64,000 nucleotides of DNA from Negativicoccus succinicivorans (GCF_014207605.1 NZ_JACHHI010000002.1:139005-203004), one strand, 5' to 3'. Positions 1 through 8,625 are shown, counted from the stretch's first letter. A program made the numbers and translations. Notes: a model not told the origin generated them from the sequence alone.

Positions 1-210
1 ATTCGCGTGCATTTATCTTATATCGGGTATCCGATTGTGCAGGATCCGCTCTACGGACGCAAGCGCGATCGGTTCCCGATTGAAGGACAGGCGTTGCACG
101 CCGCCGAACTTTCATTTGACCGACCGGCGGACGGCGAACGGATCACCGTGACCGCGCCGTGGCCGGAAGATTTTGCCGCGTGCCTGACGAAGGCCCGGGA
201 GGAAGCGTAA
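1..210 (+). CDS. RluD-family 23S rRNA pseudouridine synthase, C-terminal end (partial)
   Basis: The reading frame is open from base 1, so the gene starts outside the window. The visible part begins IRVHLSYIGYPIVQDPLYG, the conserved C-terminal motif of RluA/RluD-type pseudouridine synthases, which isomerise uridines in 23S rRNA. The catalytic Asp region lies upstream and cannot be seen. The stop codon shares its last base with the pyrR start (TAATG), so the two are probably cotranscribed and translationally coupled. Which RluD paralogue this is cannot be decided from the tail. Confidence 0.85.
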   Translation: MRVHLSYIGYPIVQDPLYGRKRDRFPIEGQALHAAELSFDRPADGERITVTAPWPEDFAACLTKAREEA

Positions 211-743
211 TGTGGAAAAATAAAACCTTACTGCTTGATGCCGAAGCGATCCGACGTGTCGTGCGGCGCATCGGACATGAATGTTTGGAACGTAACCGCG
301 GTTTGGAAGACGCCGTGTTTATCGGCATCGAAACGCGCGGGGAGCCGCTGGCCGAACGCCTGGCGCGTCAGGTGGACGCGATCGAAGGGGTGAAGGTCGA
401 GGTTTACGCGTTGGACGTGACGGCCTTTCGCGATGATGAAAAAGCCGCTCCGGCGCAAAGCAATTTGCCGGCGATTGATGTGGACGGCAAACTCGTGTTG
501 CTGGTGGACGACGTGCTCTACACGGGGCGGACGGTGCGCAGCGCGCTGAACGCCATCATGGCCATGGGGCGGCCGCGCGCCATTCAGCTGGCGGTATTGG
601 TGGATCGCGGGCATCGGGAACTCCCGATTCGCGCGGATTACGTCGGCAAAAACGTGCCGACCGCCGAGCGGGAAGATGTGGCGGTCGAATTGTTGGAAAT
701 CGACGGCAACGATCGCGTTTGGCTGCGCGAAAAAGCGGAATAA
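210..743 (+). CDS. pyrR: Bifunctional pyr operon regulator / uracil phosphoribosyltransferase PyrR
   Basis: A 177-residue protein matching PyrR in full. It has the PRPP-binding loop VDDVLYTGRT at residues 99-108, and the ETRG motif near residue 41 is typical of the family. In Firmicutes PyrR binds pyr mRNA to attenuate pyrimidine genes and has weak UPRTase activity. The ATG at 210 follows a GGAGG at short spacing and overlaps the rluD stop; a longer frame from 159 lacks homologous residues. No pyr biosynthetic genes follow: a terminator comes directly after. Regulation of distant pyr genes is therefore inferred. Confidence 0.95.
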   Translation: MWKNKTLLLDAEAIRRVVRRIGHECLERNRGLEDAVFIGIETRGEPLAERLARQVDAIEGVKVEVYALDVTAFRDDEKAAPAQSNLPAIDVDGKLVLLVDDVLYTGRTVRSALNAIMAMGRPRAIQLAVLVDRGHRELPIRADYVGKNVPTAEREDVAVELLEIDGNDRVWLREKAE

Positions 744-771
744 AAAAAGAACCGGCAACGGTTCTTTTTTT
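742..771. terminator. Bidirectional intrinsic terminator
   Basis: An A-run, stem GAACCG / CGGTTC around a GCAA loop and a T-run lie between pyrR and the convergent permease gene. The A and T runs on both sides let it serve both strands. Confidence 0.85.
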
Positions 772-789
772 GTGGCGTAAATGGCTGAC

Positions 790-1908
790 TTAACGATAGC
801 CGAGCAGCAGCGCGAGCAGTAATCCCAGCAAGAGGAAGTACGCGTTGTTGCGGATGAAATTCGGCCAAAATGCGGGCGGATACGTTTCTTTTTCGCGCTT
901 GTAAAGTCGAAAAACGATGAGGCTCGCGAGACTGGCGACGGGGCTGCCCCAAGCGCCCAGGTTCACACCGAGTAAAAGAAAACGCGGCGGCGCGCCGAAC
1001 GGTTCGAGTAAAATCGCGGTCGGCACATCGCTGATGCATTGGCTCAAGAGAAACGCGGTGGTAAATGGCCACCGCGCCACCAACGGCACGATGTAGGCGG
1101 CGAGCCAATCCATGCGGACGGCGTTGCCGGCGACGATGAAGAAAGCGCACAGCGTGAGTAGCAGACCGTAATCCACGTGACGATGCGTATGCGGATAGAC
1201 GAGGTACGTCAAAATAAAGAGCACGCCCGCCGTAGGATACAGCGGCAAGACGTTGCCGATCGCGAGCAGGGCGACGATCAATGCGCCGAGATAGAGCGCG
1301 ATGTTGCGCTTGGATTGCGCCGATAACGGTTTGAATTCCTGAATGGTAATCGGTGTATGCGGCAAGTGCGTGCTGACGCGTCGGTACATGAGCAATGCGG
1401 CGAGCAACGCGAACGGACCCGTCGTTTTGACAATCTCCAGCGCGGTCAGCTGGGTCGCGGAAAATAAAAACATATTTTGCGGATTGCCGATCGGCGTCAA
1501 CATGCTGCCGCAGTTGGCGGCGAGACCGACGAGCACCGCGACGAACGCGCCGTATTGCATCAGCCCAGCGCCGCGTAAGGTGCGCATCGCGAGCGGTAAA
1601 GTGATGAAGATCGCGACATCATTCGTGACGAAAGTGGCCATGGCGAAAGCGAAAAACAGCAGCGCGAGCACCACGTGATGGGCTTTGTCGCCAACCTGCA
1701 ACAAACGACGGGCGAGCCAGCGGAAAAAATGGTTGCGGCGCAAACCGGCGATGACCATCATCAGGAGCCACATGGATACCAGCGTGCGGCCGTTAAAGTA
1801 CGACAGATACATCGCATCGGGCGTCACGATGAGCATCGACAAAAAAGCGACGACGGACGCGATGATGAGCATTTTATCGTGAATGAAAGTCGTCCATAGT
1901 TCCTTCAT
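790..1908 (-). CDS. ArsB/NhaD/CitM (IT superfamily) anion permease
   Basis: A 372-residue polytopic membrane protein with about ten hydrophobic segments. TNDVAIFITLP near residue 95 and TPIGNPQNM near residue 140 are typical of the SLC13/ArsB/NhaD ion-transporter superfamily. These carriers move dicarboxylates, citrate, arsenite or sodium, and the substrate cannot be read from sequence. The start overlaps the tmcAL stop by 4 bases (ATGA), so the two form one minus-strand operon. It is slightly shorter than typical 420-residue members, with an intact hydrophobic pattern. There is no arsenic gene nearby to support an arsenite role. Confidence 0.8.
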   Translation of the reverse strand: MKELWTTFIHDKMLIIASVVAFLSMLIVTPDAMYLSYFNGRTLVSMWLLMMVIAGLRRNHFFRWLARRLLQVGDKAHHVVLALLFFAFAMATFVTNDVAIFITLPLAMRTLRGAGLMQYGAFVAVLVGLAANCGSMLTPIGNPQNMFLFSATQLTALEIVKTTGPFALLAALLMYRRVSTHLPHTPITIQEFKPLSAQSKRNIALYLGALIVALLAIGNVLPLYPTAGVLFILTYLVYPHTHRHVDYGLLLTLCAFFIVAGNAVRMDWLAAYIVPLVARWPFTTAFLLSQCISDVPTAILLEPFGAPPRFLLLGVNLGAWGSPVASLASLIVFRLYKREKETYPPAFWPNFIRNNAYFLLLGLLLALLLGYR

Positions 1909-3101
1909 TGCAGTTCCTTAGTCGGTGTCACGGGGCGGCGATAAAAACGCGCGCCGCCCGCGCGGTATTCCGGGTTGGCGCAGCAAAGCGCCGCCAAGTC
2001 GGTGGCGCGTTCATCGTATACGAGCCAGTCGACAGCCTGCGGCGGCAACGTTTTACGCATTTTGCCGTAGCGATCGAGAATGGGCAGTGTGACGTTGCGC
2101 AATAAGGCCGCTCCGCGCGGGGTAAAAGCGAGCGGATACACCCAAGCCGGACCGGTCTTTGCGGCATCGTTCAAATCCTGTCGACGCATGCCGAGCAACA
2201 CCTGTACCAGCAAACGAGAAAGCCGCGTCTGCGGATAGCGTTTGGTTTTGACATCGTTCCAAAGCTCCGCAAGCGTTGCCGCGTTACGCGCCGCGTACCA
2301 GCGATCTTCCAAACCTTCGGAAAATTCGCCGAGTTGAGCAAGTGTCGCGGGTGTCAGCAGACGCAGCGCCTGCAGCGCGAGCAGTTCATACCGTTCGGGC
2401 TGTGGGAACACGCCCGCTCGCAACGCTTCGCTAAGATCGTCATATGTATACGCGGGCAGCATGTCGCGCGGCACGAGGCCTTCTTGTAATCGCGCGCGCA
2501 CAGCGCTGCCGGAAATTCCCGCGATACCCTCTGCGCTGTCAGAGCGTTCGCGCAGTAACGGTGCCAAACAAAGTGACGGCGCGTAGCGCTCGATCGCGCG
2601 CAGGTAGCCGGCGGCCAAAATATTATTCGGTGTGCGCAAGAGCGGTGCGATGTCCGGATCGGTGGCGGCAAATGCCGCTTCCATCGCGGCGGGGTAGCTT
2701 AATCCCTGCGCCAACGCCGTCTGTAACGCAGTCGGATTTGGACCGTCGGCCAGTTTTTTCAGCGCCGCGAGGTCAGGATTTTCCGCGCCGCAGACCAAGG
2801 TCGTCACGCCGACCGCGTGCAGCAGTCGCACGCCGCCCGCCGCGAAATGCTCCGCGCTGCGCAGCGCGAATATCGCGGGCAGCTCCACCACCAAGTCCGC
2901 GCCGGCGTGCAGCGCCCAACGCGCCCGCGTCCACGGATCGGCGACGGCGGGTTCGCCGCGTTGCACGAATGCGCCCGTGAGCGCGATTACGATCGGCGCA
3001 TCGCCAAATGCCTTGCGCACGGCCTTGATTTGGGCGACATGCCCCTGATGCAACGGGTTATATTCGGCGACAATGCCTACGACTTCGGTAGCGGCTGACA
3101 T
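1905..3101 (-). CDS. tmcAL: tRNA(Met) cytidine acetate ligase TmcAL (YlbM family)
   Basis: A 398-residue nucleotidyltransferase-fold protein. The N-terminal GIVAEYNPLHQGH contains the HxGH nucleotide-binding signature of the YlbM/TmcAL family. TmcAL activates acetate with ATP to make N4-acetylcytidine at the wobble position of elongator tRNA-Met. I chose the ATG at 3101 because it has an AAAGGAG Shine-Dalgarno at good spacing and the conserved motif begins just after it; the frame extends 44 codons further upstream without family sequence. The permease gene follows with a 4-base overlap. Confidence 0.9.
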   Translation of the reverse strand: MSAATEVVGIVAEYNPLHQGHVAQIKAVRKAFGDAPIVIALTGAFVQRGEPAVADPWTRARWALHAGADLVVELPAIFALRSAEHFAAGGVRLLHAVGVTTLVCGAENPDLAALKKLADGPNPTALQTALAQGLSYPAAMEAAFAATDPDIAPLLRTPNNILAAGYLRAIERYAPSLCLAPLLRERSDSAEGIAGISGSAVRARLQEGLVPRDMLPAYTYDDLSEALRAGVFPQPERYELLALQALRLLTPATLAQLGEFSEGLEDRWYAARNAATLAELWNDVKTKRYPQTRLSRLLVQVLLGMRRQDLNDAAKTGPAWVYPLAFTPRGAALLRNVTLPILDRYGKMRKTLPPQAVDWLVYDERATDLAALCCANPEYRAGGARFYRRPVTPTKELQ

Positions 3102-3226
3102 GCGAACTCCTTTATGAAAAAATGACTGTCCGGCGTCATCCTGTTTGCGCCGGACGGGTGAAACGACTGCGCACGCCCTGAGGGCGGCGCATTTCCTTTC
3201 GGTCAGTATACGACGGCAGAGAACAC

Positions 3227-3255
3227 TTGACAAGTTACAGCGATTTTTTTATACT
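3227..3255 (+). promoter_or_regulatory. Promoter P1 upstream of infC
   Basis: TTGACA, 17-bp spacer, TATACT: a near-perfect sigma-A promoter reading toward infC, about 225 bp before the start codon. Confidence 0.75.
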
Positions 3256-3292
3256 AATTGAACTGAAAAACGATTTCCGATGAAAAGAGCAG

Positions 3293-3321
3293 TTGACAGA
3301 GTCTTTTTTATTTGGTAGCAT
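3293..3321 (+). promoter_or_regulatory. Promoter P2 upstream of infC
   Basis: TTGACA, 17-bp spacer, TAGCAT. This is a second promoter in tandem with P1; its transcript would begin just before the leader hairpins. Confidence 0.65.
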
Positions 3322-3479
3322 TAATCAGTAATGATCAAGTAGAAGTCATCCGCTTCTCACCCTACACGACGTGTAGTTACTAGGGTTTCCGCAGATGGAA
3401 CAGGACGGATGGCATCTTGCCGTCCGTTTTTTATTTTGCTTGATTAGGTTTCCAATGCATTTTCAGGAGGTGAAACCCC
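3322..3479 (+). promoter_or_regulatory. infC-rpmI-rplT leader with attenuator (L20/IF3-type leader)
   Basis: The ~155-nt leader carries small hairpins (AGAAG ... CTTCT; CTACAC ... GTGTAG) and then a terminator stem ACGGATGGCA / TGCCGTCCGT at 3405-3427 followed by Ts to 3432. A terminator inside the leader of an IF3-L35-L20 operon is the known arrangement for L20 autoregulation in Firmicutes. The specific assignment is inference from position and structure. Confidence 0.7.
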
Positions 3480-3992
3480 ATTAGCAAAGAATTACGTATC
3501 AACGAACAAATTCGTGCCCGCGAAGTGCGGCTGGTCAGTGAAGATAACGAACAGCTGGGAGTCATGTCGCAACGTGAGGCCTTGGCCATGGCTGAAGAGC
3601 ATGGTTTGGATTTGGTCGAAGTCGCGCCGCAGGGTCGTCCGCCGGTTTGCCGTTTGATGAATTACGGCAAGTACCGCTACGAACAGCAGAAACGCGAAAA
3701 AGAAGCACGTAAGAAGCAGAAAGTCATCACGTTAAAAGAAGTTAAGCTGCGTCCGAATATTGAGGACCACGACTTCTATGTGAAGATGAAAAACGCAATC
3801 CGTTTTTTGGAAGACGGAAGCAAAGTCAAAGTCACGATCATGTTCCGCGGCCGTGAACTCAGCCACCCGGAATTGGGCGAAAAGCTTTTAATCCGGTTTG
3901 CCGCTGAGCTCAAAGAGTTGGCTGAACAGGAACGCGGCCCGAAACTCGAAGGTCGCAACATGACGATGATGTTAGTACCGAAAAGTAAATGA
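3480..3992 (+). CDS. infC: Translation initiation factor IF-3, AUU start
   Basis: A 170-residue IF-3 that keeps 30S subunits free and monitors the start codon. The frame has no ATG, GTG or TTG near the N-terminus. An ATT at 3480 lies 9 bases after a strong AGGAGG (3465-3470) and yields [17 protein letters not shown], the canonical IF-3 beginning. AUU starts are known for infC and let IF-3 repress its own translation. A start at GTG 3525 would delete the conserved N-terminus and has no Shine-Dalgarno. The gene leads an operon with rpmI and rplT. Confidence 0.95.
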   Translation: MSKELRINEQIRAREVRLVSEDNEQLGVMSQREALAMAEEHGLDLVEVAPQGRPPVCRLMNYGKYRYEQQKREKEARKKQKVITLKEVKLRPNIEDHDFYVKMKNAIRFLEDGSKVKVTIMFRGRELSHPELGEKLLIRFAAELKELAEQERGPKLEGRNMTMMLVPKSK

Positions 3993-4003
3993 GGAGGCTT
4001 ATT

Positions 4004-4201
4004 ATGCCGAAAATTAAAACCAAACGCGCTGCCGCTAAACGTTTCAAGAAAACGGGTACCGGCCAATTTAAACGTTCGAAAGCATACAAAAGTCATATTT
4101 TAGAGAAGAAAGCGCCGAAACGCCTGCGTCAGTTGCGCAAAGCCGCAATGATCAACAAGGCGGATCAAAAACGCGTGGAACGTATGTTGCCGAACGGCTA
4201 A
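4004..4201 (+). CDS. rpmI: 50S ribosomal protein L35
   Basis: A 65-residue basic protein starting [20 protein letters not shown], the universal bL35 N-terminus. The ATG at 4004 has GAGGAGG just upstream, within the end of infC. It is the middle gene of the conserved infC-rpmI-rplT operon and probably shares the AUU and leader control of that operon. Confidence 0.97.
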   Translation: MPKIKTKRAAAKRFKKTGTGQFKRSKAYKSHILEKKAPKRLRQLRKAAMINKADQKRVERMLPNG

Positions 4202-4219
4202 GACAGGAGGAAATCATTC

Positions 4220-4570
4220 ATGGCACGAGTAAAAAAAGGCGTGACTGCACGCCGTCGTCATAAAAAAATCTTAAAGTTAGCGAAAGGCTATCGTGGTGCT
4301 CGTAATCGTCAGTTCAAAAAAGCGAACGAATCCGTTATGCACTCGTTGGCGTATGCACGCCGCGACCGTCGTCAGAAAAAACGCGAATTCCGTCGCCTTT
4401 GGATCGCCCGTATCAATGCGGCGGCCCGCCTGAACGGCATGAACTACAGCACCCTGATCGCCGGCTTGAACAAAGCGGGTGTCGGGATCAACCGTAAGAT
4501 GCTTTCCGACATGGCCATTCAAGATCCGGCCGCGTTCACCAAGCTGACCGAGCTTGCCAAAAACGCGTAA
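4220..4570 (+). CDS. rplT: 50S ribosomal protein L20
   Basis: A 116-residue bL20 (usual length 116-119). The N-terminal [19 protein letters not shown] is the long basic extension that binds 23S rRNA, followed by the globular helical domain. L20 is an early assembly protein and in Firmicutes represses its own operon by binding the leader. The Shine-Dalgarno is ACAGGAGG. A terminator follows within 5 bases of the stop. Confidence 0.97.
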   Translation: MARVKKGVTARRRHKKILKLAKGYRGARNRQFKKANESVMHSLAYARRDRRQKKREFRRLWIARINAAARLNGMNYSTLIAGLNKAGVGINRKMLSDMAIQDPAAFTKLTELAKNA

Positions 4571-4573
4571 GCA

Positions 4574-4605
4574 AAAAGCCCTCGCTCGGAGGGCTTTCGC
4601 TTTTT
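4574..4605 (+). terminator. Terminator of infC-rpmI-rplT
   Basis: Stem AGCCCTC / GAGGGCT with a 5-base loop, extended by A/T pairs, then TTT and TTTTT runs. Confidence 0.85.
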
Positions 4606-4707
4606 CCGTCGCGGCGCTCATACGCCCGCCGGAAAACCCGTTGTTTTATTTATATTTATTACCTTAGTAAAGGCTGTCACGGCAGCTTGGAACGGGGTCA
4701 TATCCGT

Positions 4708-4736
4708 TTGACATGATATATGAAATGTGGTAAAGT
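4708..4736 (+). promoter_or_regulatory. Promoter of rpmG-secE-nusG
   Basis: TTGACA, 17-bp spacer, TAAAGT, about 85 bp before rpmG. It drives the L33/transport/antitermination block. Confidence 0.7.
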
Positions 4737-4821
4737 ATATAAGCATGTATCGACGGTAATATCCGATAATTATCACTCGACGCGAGCCGTCGCAGTCAGT
4801 TGAAGTAAGTGAGGTGTCACA

Positions 4822-4971
4822 ATGCGCGACGCGGTAACACTGGCTTGCACCGAATGCAAGCAACGCAACTACCAGACGAACAAAAACAAGAAACATACGA
4901 CGGAACGTCTGGAACTCAACAAGTATTGCAAATTCTGTAAAAAACAAACGTTGCATCGCGAAACCAAATAA
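4822..4971 (+). CDS. rpmG: 50S ribosomal protein L33 (zinc-ribbon form)
   Basis: A 49-residue bL33. Two CxxC pairs (C9/C12 and C36/C39) make it the zinc-binding C+ form. The start [17 protein letters not shown] is typical. The Shine-Dalgarno GAGGTG lies 8 bases before the ATG. It stands first in the conserved rpmG-secE-nusG order. The Cys-containing form may make its use zinc-dependent where a Cys-free paralogue exists; none is in this window. Confidence 0.95.
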   Translation: MRDAVTLACTECKQRNYQTNKNKKHTTERLELNKYCKFCKKQTLHRETK

Positions 4972-5007
4972 GGTTTTGCAAGCAACTCTCGAGGAGCGGA
5001 GGAAACG

Positions 5008-5235
5008 ATGGCAAGACAAAACACACAAGTACAGCAGCAAGGCGTAACGTCCTTTTTCCGCGGCGTACGACAGGAAATGAAAAAAGTGGTATGGCCGACG
5101 AAAAATGAATTGGTGCGTTACACAATTGTGGTTTTGATCACGGTTGCCTTCATTAGCCTGCTGATCATGGCAGTCGATTTCGTCTTCACGGGATTCTATA
5201 AATTGTTCGCCGGTGCTCTTGCCGGAGCGATGTAA
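5008..5235 (+). CDS. secE: Preprotein translocase subunit SecE
   Basis: A 75-residue small SecE with one C-terminal transmembrane helix (about residues 37-60), preceded by the amphipathic FFRGVRQEMKKVVWPTKNE signature. It clamps SecY in the SecYEG channel at the inner membrane. Single-helix SecE is normal for Firmicutes. The GGAGGAA Shine-Dalgarno and tight spacing to nusG place it in the rpmG-secE-nusG operon. Confidence 0.96.
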   Translation: MARQNTQVQQQGVTSFFRGVRQEMKKVVWPTKNELVRYTIVVLITVAFISLLIMAVDFVFTGFYKLFAGALAGAM

Positions 5236-5244
5236 GGAGGCAGT

Positions 5245-5796
5245 ATGGCATCCGACATCAAATGGTATGTGATTCACACCTATTCCGGATATGAAAACAA
5301 GGTCAAAACGAACTTGGAATTAAAAGTTCAATCCTTGGGCATGACGGATACGATCCGTCAGATCCTGGTACCGATGCAGGAAGAAGTCGATATCAAGGGC
5401 GGCAATAAAAAAATCGTTCAGCGCAAAGTCTTTCCGGGCTATGTGCTGGTGGAAATGGAAGTTAATGACCGCAGCTGGTATGTCGTGCGCAACACGCCCG
5501 GAGTCACGGGGTTTGTCGGCACGGCGACCAAGCCGATTCCGCTGAGCGACGAAGAAGTCGCCCGCATTTTACACGGTCAGGAAGAGCAAGCGGCGCCGGT
5601 AGCGAAGTTGACCGTCAAGGTCGGCGATAAAATTCGCATTACCCAGGGCGCTTTTACGGATCAGATGGCGAACGTCACGGAAGTGCTTCCGGACAAAGGC
5701 CGGATCCGCGTGCTGCTGAACATGTTCGGCGGCGCTACCCCGGTAGAGTTGGATGCGACCCAATTTGAGGCCGCGCCTGATATACACTCTAAATGA
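5245..5796 (+). CDS. nusG: Transcription termination/antitermination protein NusG
   Basis: A 183-residue protein with the NGN domain (starting around KWYVIHTYSGYENKV) and a C-terminal KOW domain with VGDKIRITQGAFTDQMA at about residues 126-142. NusG binds RNA polymerase and couples it to ribosome or Rho. It begins 10 bases after secE. The usual rplK-rplA block follows. Confidence 0.97.
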   Translation: MASDIKWYVIHTYSGYENKVKTNLELKVQSLGMTDTIRQILVPMQEEVDIKGGNKKIVQRKVFPGYVLVEMEVNDRSWYVVRNTPGVTGFVGTATKPIPLSDEEVARILHGQEEQAAPVAKLTVKVGDKIRITQGAFTDQMANVTEVLPDKGRIRVLLNMFGGATPVELDATQFEAAPDIHSK

Positions 5797-5867
5797 CGCG
5801 CATATGCGCGGGTGGGAGAGCGTAAGCTCGTTGGCACCACATCTTACGCAATAAGGAGGTGTAAGAC
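5797..5867 (+). promoter_or_regulatory. nusG-rplK intergenic leader hairpin
   Basis: The spacer contains GTGGGAG, a hairpin GAGCGTAAGCTC and a closing CACCAC, so GTGGGAGAG...CACCAC can fold back. Such an element before rplK is common in Firmicutes and is presumed to affect L11/L1 expression. The role is inferred. Confidence 0.45.
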
Positions 5868-6293
5868 ATGGCAAAGAAAGTATCGAAATTCGTCAAACTG
5901 CAGGTCGAAGCAGGTAAGGCTACTCCGGCACCGCCGGTAGGCCCGGCCCTCGGTCAGGCAGGTGTGAACATTATGGCGTTCGTGCAGGAATTTAACGCCC
6001 GTACCGCCAAACAGCAAGGTCTGATTATTCCGGTAGAAATTACCGTATACGAAGACCGTTCGTTCACGTTCATCACCAAAACGCCGCCGGCCGCTGTTTT
6101 ATTGAAAAAAGCAGCCGGTTTGGAAAAAGCGTCCGGTGAACCGAACAAAAACAAAGTCGGCAAAGTAACGAAACAGCAAGTTCGTGAAATCGCCGAAACG
6201 AAGATGCCGGACCTCAACGCTAACGACGTGGAAGCGGCGATGTTGATGGTCGAAGGCACAGCCCGCAGTATGGGTATTACGGTAGAAGAGTAA
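5868..6293 (+). CDS. rplK: 50S ribosomal protein L11
   Basis: A 141-residue uL11, the usual length. The N-terminal [20 protein letters not shown] is diagnostic. L11 forms the GTPase-associated centre with L10/L12 on 23S rRNA. The Shine-Dalgarno is AAGGAGGTG. It lies between nusG and rplA, the standard order. Confidence 0.97.
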   Translation: MAKKVSKFVKLQVEAGKATPAPPVGPALGQAGVNIMAFVQEFNARTAKQQGLIIPVEITVYEDRSFTFITKTPPAAVLLKKAAGLEKASGEPNKNKVGKVTKQQVREIAETKMPDLNANDVEAAMLMVEGTARSMGITVEE

Positions 6294-6324
6294 GCGGTTC
6301 TTACGAACCTTATTAGGAGGAAAC

Positions 6325-7032
6325 ATGGCTAAACTGACAAAACGCAGTAAACAGGCCTCCGCTCTCGTCGACCGCAATACGCAGTACGGGTTGGACGAAG
6401 CGGTGTCGCTGCTCAAGCAGACGGCAACGGCTAAATTTGATGAAACAATCGAACTCGCATTCAATTTGAATGTCGATCCGAAATATGCGGATCAGCAGAT
6501 CCGCGGCGCTATCGTATTGCCGCATGGTACCGGTAAATCCAAACGCGTTCTCGTGTTTGCGAAAGGTGCCAAAGTGCAGGAAGCGGAAGCTGCGGGCGCA
6601 GACTTTGTAGGCAGCGAAGAACTCGTTGCTAAAATCCAGGGCGGCTGGCTCGACTTTGATGTCGTTGTCGCGACCCCGGACATGATGTCCGTCGTCGGCC
6701 GTTTGGGTAAAGTATTGGGTCCGAAAGGCCTCATGCCGAACCCGAAAGTCGGCACTGTCACCATGGACGTTACCAAAGCGGTCCAGGAAGTTAAAGCAGG
6801 TAAAGTCGAATACCGTACCGATAAAGCGGGCAACATCCAGCTGTCGGTCGGCAAAGCGTCTTTCAGCGAAGACCAATTGCGTGACAACATTCGCACGATC
6901 TTTGATCGTATCGCGAAAGCGCGTCCGGCGTCCGTCAAAGGACAGTATATGAAATCTGTCACTTTGAGCGCGACCATGGGTCCGGGTGTGGCTTTGGATC
7001 CGACCAAAGTCGATGCACCGACGGAAGACTGA
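6325..7032 (+). CDS. rplA: 50S ribosomal protein L1
   Basis: A 235-residue uL1 forming the L1 stalk. Characteristic segments include [18 protein letters not shown] and the [12 protein letters not shown] motif in the central domain. In many bacteria L1 represses rplKA by binding their mRNA. It lies 32 bases downstream of rplK with an AGGAGG site. Transcription then meets the L10 leader. Confidence 0.97.
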   Translation: MAKLTKRSKQASALVDRNTQYGLDEAVSLLKQTATAKFDETIELAFNLNVDPKYADQQIRGAIVLPHGTGKSKRVLVFAKGAKVQEAEAAGADFVGSEELVAKIQGGWLDFDVVVATPDMMSVVGRLGKVLGPKGLMPNPKVGTVTMDVTKAVQEVKAGKVEYRTDKAGNIQLSVGKASFSEDQLRDNIRTIFDRIAKARPASVKGQYMKSVTLSATMGPGVALDPTKVDAPTED

Positions 7033-7039
7033 TCTCACT

Positions 7040-7160
7040 ATTTACACTTAGCTTAAGACCGGTGGTTGTATATATAATGGACGTTGTCCGCCACCCGAGG
7101 CTGAGTACCGAAGCCGCGAAGCTTCGGTGCGCGACCTCGTCACAAGCGGGGTCGTTTTTT
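7040..7160 (+). promoter_or_regulatory. L10 (rplJ-rplL) leader with terminator
   Basis: The rplA-rplJ spacer holds a hairpin ACCGAAGC...GCTTCGGT and then a stem CGACCTCG / CGGGGTCG (7132-7154) with six Ts. This is the position and layout of the ribosomal protein L10 leader, in which L10(L12)4 binds its own mRNA. The terminator at its end would give premature termination. The assignment is by synteny and structure. Confidence 0.75.
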
Positions 7161-7212
7161 CTTAGCTAACGTGCTAAATATAAAAAATCTTTCACAAAAG
7201 GAGGTGTCACCA

Positions 7213-7743
7213 TTGGCAGGAACACCGCAAAAAAAGCAAGTCATTGATGAAATGCGTGGTAAATTGGAAAGCGCGAAAGGCGCTGTTTTGGTCGAATATG
7301 TCGGCTTAAACGTAGCGACCGCCATCCAATTACGTCGCAAATTCTTGGAACACGGCGTTCACTATCAGGTTATTAAAAATACCTTGACCGCGATTGCGGC
7401 CAGAGACCTGGGCTTGGGCGAATTCGCCGATCATTTGACCGGTCCGAACGCGATTGCGATTTCGGAATCCGACGCGGTTGCGCCGGCAAAAGCACTCAAA
7501 GAATTTATCGATGAAACGAAGAGCGAAGCGATTACCGTAAAAGCGGGTCTGCTCGAAGGAGCGGTCATCGGTGTCGACGAAGTACAGCATCTGGCTGACT
7601 TGCCGAGCCGTGAAGTGCTCTTGGCCAAAGTGGTCGGCAGCATGCAGGCGCCGATTACCGGCTTTGTACGTTGTCTGCAGGGCAACATTACCAACCTCGT
7701 GTATGTACTCGAGGCCATTCGTAAACAAAAAGAAAGCGCTTAA
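7213..7743 (+). CDS. rplJ: 50S ribosomal protein L10, TTG start
   Basis: A 176-residue uL10 that anchors the L7/L12 stalk. The frame is open from an ATG at 7171, but that start lacks a ribosome site and lies next to the leader terminator. The TTG at 7213 has AAGGAGGTG 6-7 bases upstream and gives AGTPQKKQVIDEMRGKLES, a normal L10 N-terminus. L10 is the likely repressor acting on the leader. rplL follows after 29 bases. Confidence 0.94.
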   Translation: MAGTPQKKQVIDEMRGKLESAKGAVLVEYVGLNVATAIQLRRKFLEHGVHYQVIKNTLTAIAARDLGLGEFADHLTGPNAIAISESDAVAPAKALKEFIDETKSEAITVKAGLLEGAVIGVDEVQHLADLPSREVLLAKVVGSMQAPITGFVRCLQGNITNLVYVLEAIRKQKESA

Positions 7744-7772
7744 TTAGCGGATATATTTAAGGAGGAACTATA

Positions 7773-8144
7773 ATGACTAAAGAAGAACTTATGCAAGCCA
7801 TTGAAGAGATGTCGGTTCTCGAACTCGCCGATCTCGTAAAAGCTATGGAAGAAAAATTCGGTGTTTCGGCAGCGGCTCCGGTAGCGGTAGCAGCAGCCGG
7901 TCCGGCGGCAGCTGGCGCAGCGGCGGAAGAAAAATCCGAATTCAACGTTGTACTCGCTGAAGTCGGCGCGTCCAAACTGAAAGTTATTAAAGTCGTTCGT
8001 GAAGCGACCGGCTTGGGCCTGAAAGAAGCGAAAGCTCTCGTTGACGGTGCTCCGGGCAACGTCAAAGAAGGCGTTTCCAAAGAAGACGCGGAAGCTTTGA
8101 AAGCACAACTCGAAGAAGCTGGCGCGAAAGTCGAATTGAAATAA
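7773..8144 (+). CDS. rplL: 50S ribosomal protein L7/L12
   Basis: A 123-residue bL12 with an N-terminal dimerisation domain, an Ala-rich hinge (about residues 33-52) and a C-terminal factor-binding domain containing [20 protein letters not shown]. It is the multicopy stalk protein recruiting translation GTPases. The Shine-Dalgarno is AAGGAGG. The rpoBC genes, which often follow, are absent: a terminator ends the unit here. Confidence 0.97.
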   Translation: MTKEELMQAIEEMSVLELADLVKAMEEKFGVSAAAPVAVAAAGPAAAGAAAEEKSEFNVVLAEVGASKLKVIKVVREATGLGLKEAKALVDGAPGNVKEGVSKEDAEALKAQLEEAGAKVELK

Positions 8145-8154
8145 TCGACCTGCA

Positions 8155-8184
8155 AAAAAACGTCCCTGCGGGGACGTTTTTTTA
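8155..8184 (+). terminator. Terminator after rplL
   Basis: A-run, stem ACGTCCC / GGGGACGT with a TGC loop, then seven Ts. Confidence 0.9.
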
Positions 8185-8215
8185 TTGCGCTAAATGCGGT
8201 TGAATATGATACAAT
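8185..8215 (+). promoter_or_regulatory. Putative promoter of the FtsB/DivIC gene
   Basis: TTGCGC, 19-bp spacer, TACAAT. The -10 overlaps an upstream in-frame ATG (8214), which supports the later start codon at 8241. Confidence 0.45.
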
Positions 8216-8240
8216 GAACGCGTACAGAAAGGGAATCGCA

Positions 8241-8594
8241 ATGACCAAACACAGCCCACAGAAACCGCTGCAGACAAATCCCGCCCAAGTGCCGCTTGCA
8301 AAGCAGGCGCCGGTGAGGCGCCGTAAGCCGTCGCTATGGTCGAAAAACATAAAACATTGGGTACTCGGCATGATCATTGTTTTCGTTGTCGTTTTTCTCG
8401 GCATCAAGGCCTGGGAATACTACGAGTTGCATCAGGAAATGATTCGTGTCGAACAACAGCAGCAGCAGTTGGAAGCCGAACAGCGCGAGCTGGAGGCGGA
8501 AAAAGCAAAATATAACGATCCGAAAGCCGTGGAGCAGGCGGCGCGGGAGCAACTGGGTCTGGTAAAACCCAACGAAGTTCCCTATATCCGTTAA
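8241..8594 (+). CDS. FtsB/DivIC-family septum formation initiator
   Basis: A 117-residue protein with a basic cytoplasmic tail (1-39), one transmembrane helix (about 40-56), a Gln/Glu-rich coiled coil (61-92) and the terminal EQAAREQLGLVKPNE motif typical of FtsB/DivIC. These proteins form the FtsQLB-type divisome complex at midcell. The start at 8241 is preferred because AAAGGGA precedes it and the upstream ATG sits in the -10 box. The gene stands beside an S1-domain protein as in many Firmicutes (divIC-yabR), which supports DivIC rather than a generic coiled-coil protein. Confidence 0.85.
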   Translation: MTKHSPQKPLQTNPAQVPLAKQAPVRRRKPSLWSKNIKHWVLGMIIVFVVVFLGIKAWEYYELHQEMIRVEQQQQQLEAEQRELEAEKAKYNDPKAVEQAAREQLGLVKPNEVPYIR

Positions 8595-8596
8595 CA

Positions 8597-8625
8597 TTGC
8601 ATGCGATCGGATTATTTCGTATAAT
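8597..8625 (+). promoter_or_regulatory. Promoter of the S1-domain gene
   Basis: TTGCAT, 17-bp spacer, TATAAT, immediately after the divIC-like stop. Confidence 0.7.

Noticed and set aside
4970..5007. tRNA-Trp expected near secE
   Set aside because: No cloverleaf or TTC arm could be found in the rpmG-secE region; no tRNA was seen anywhere in the window.
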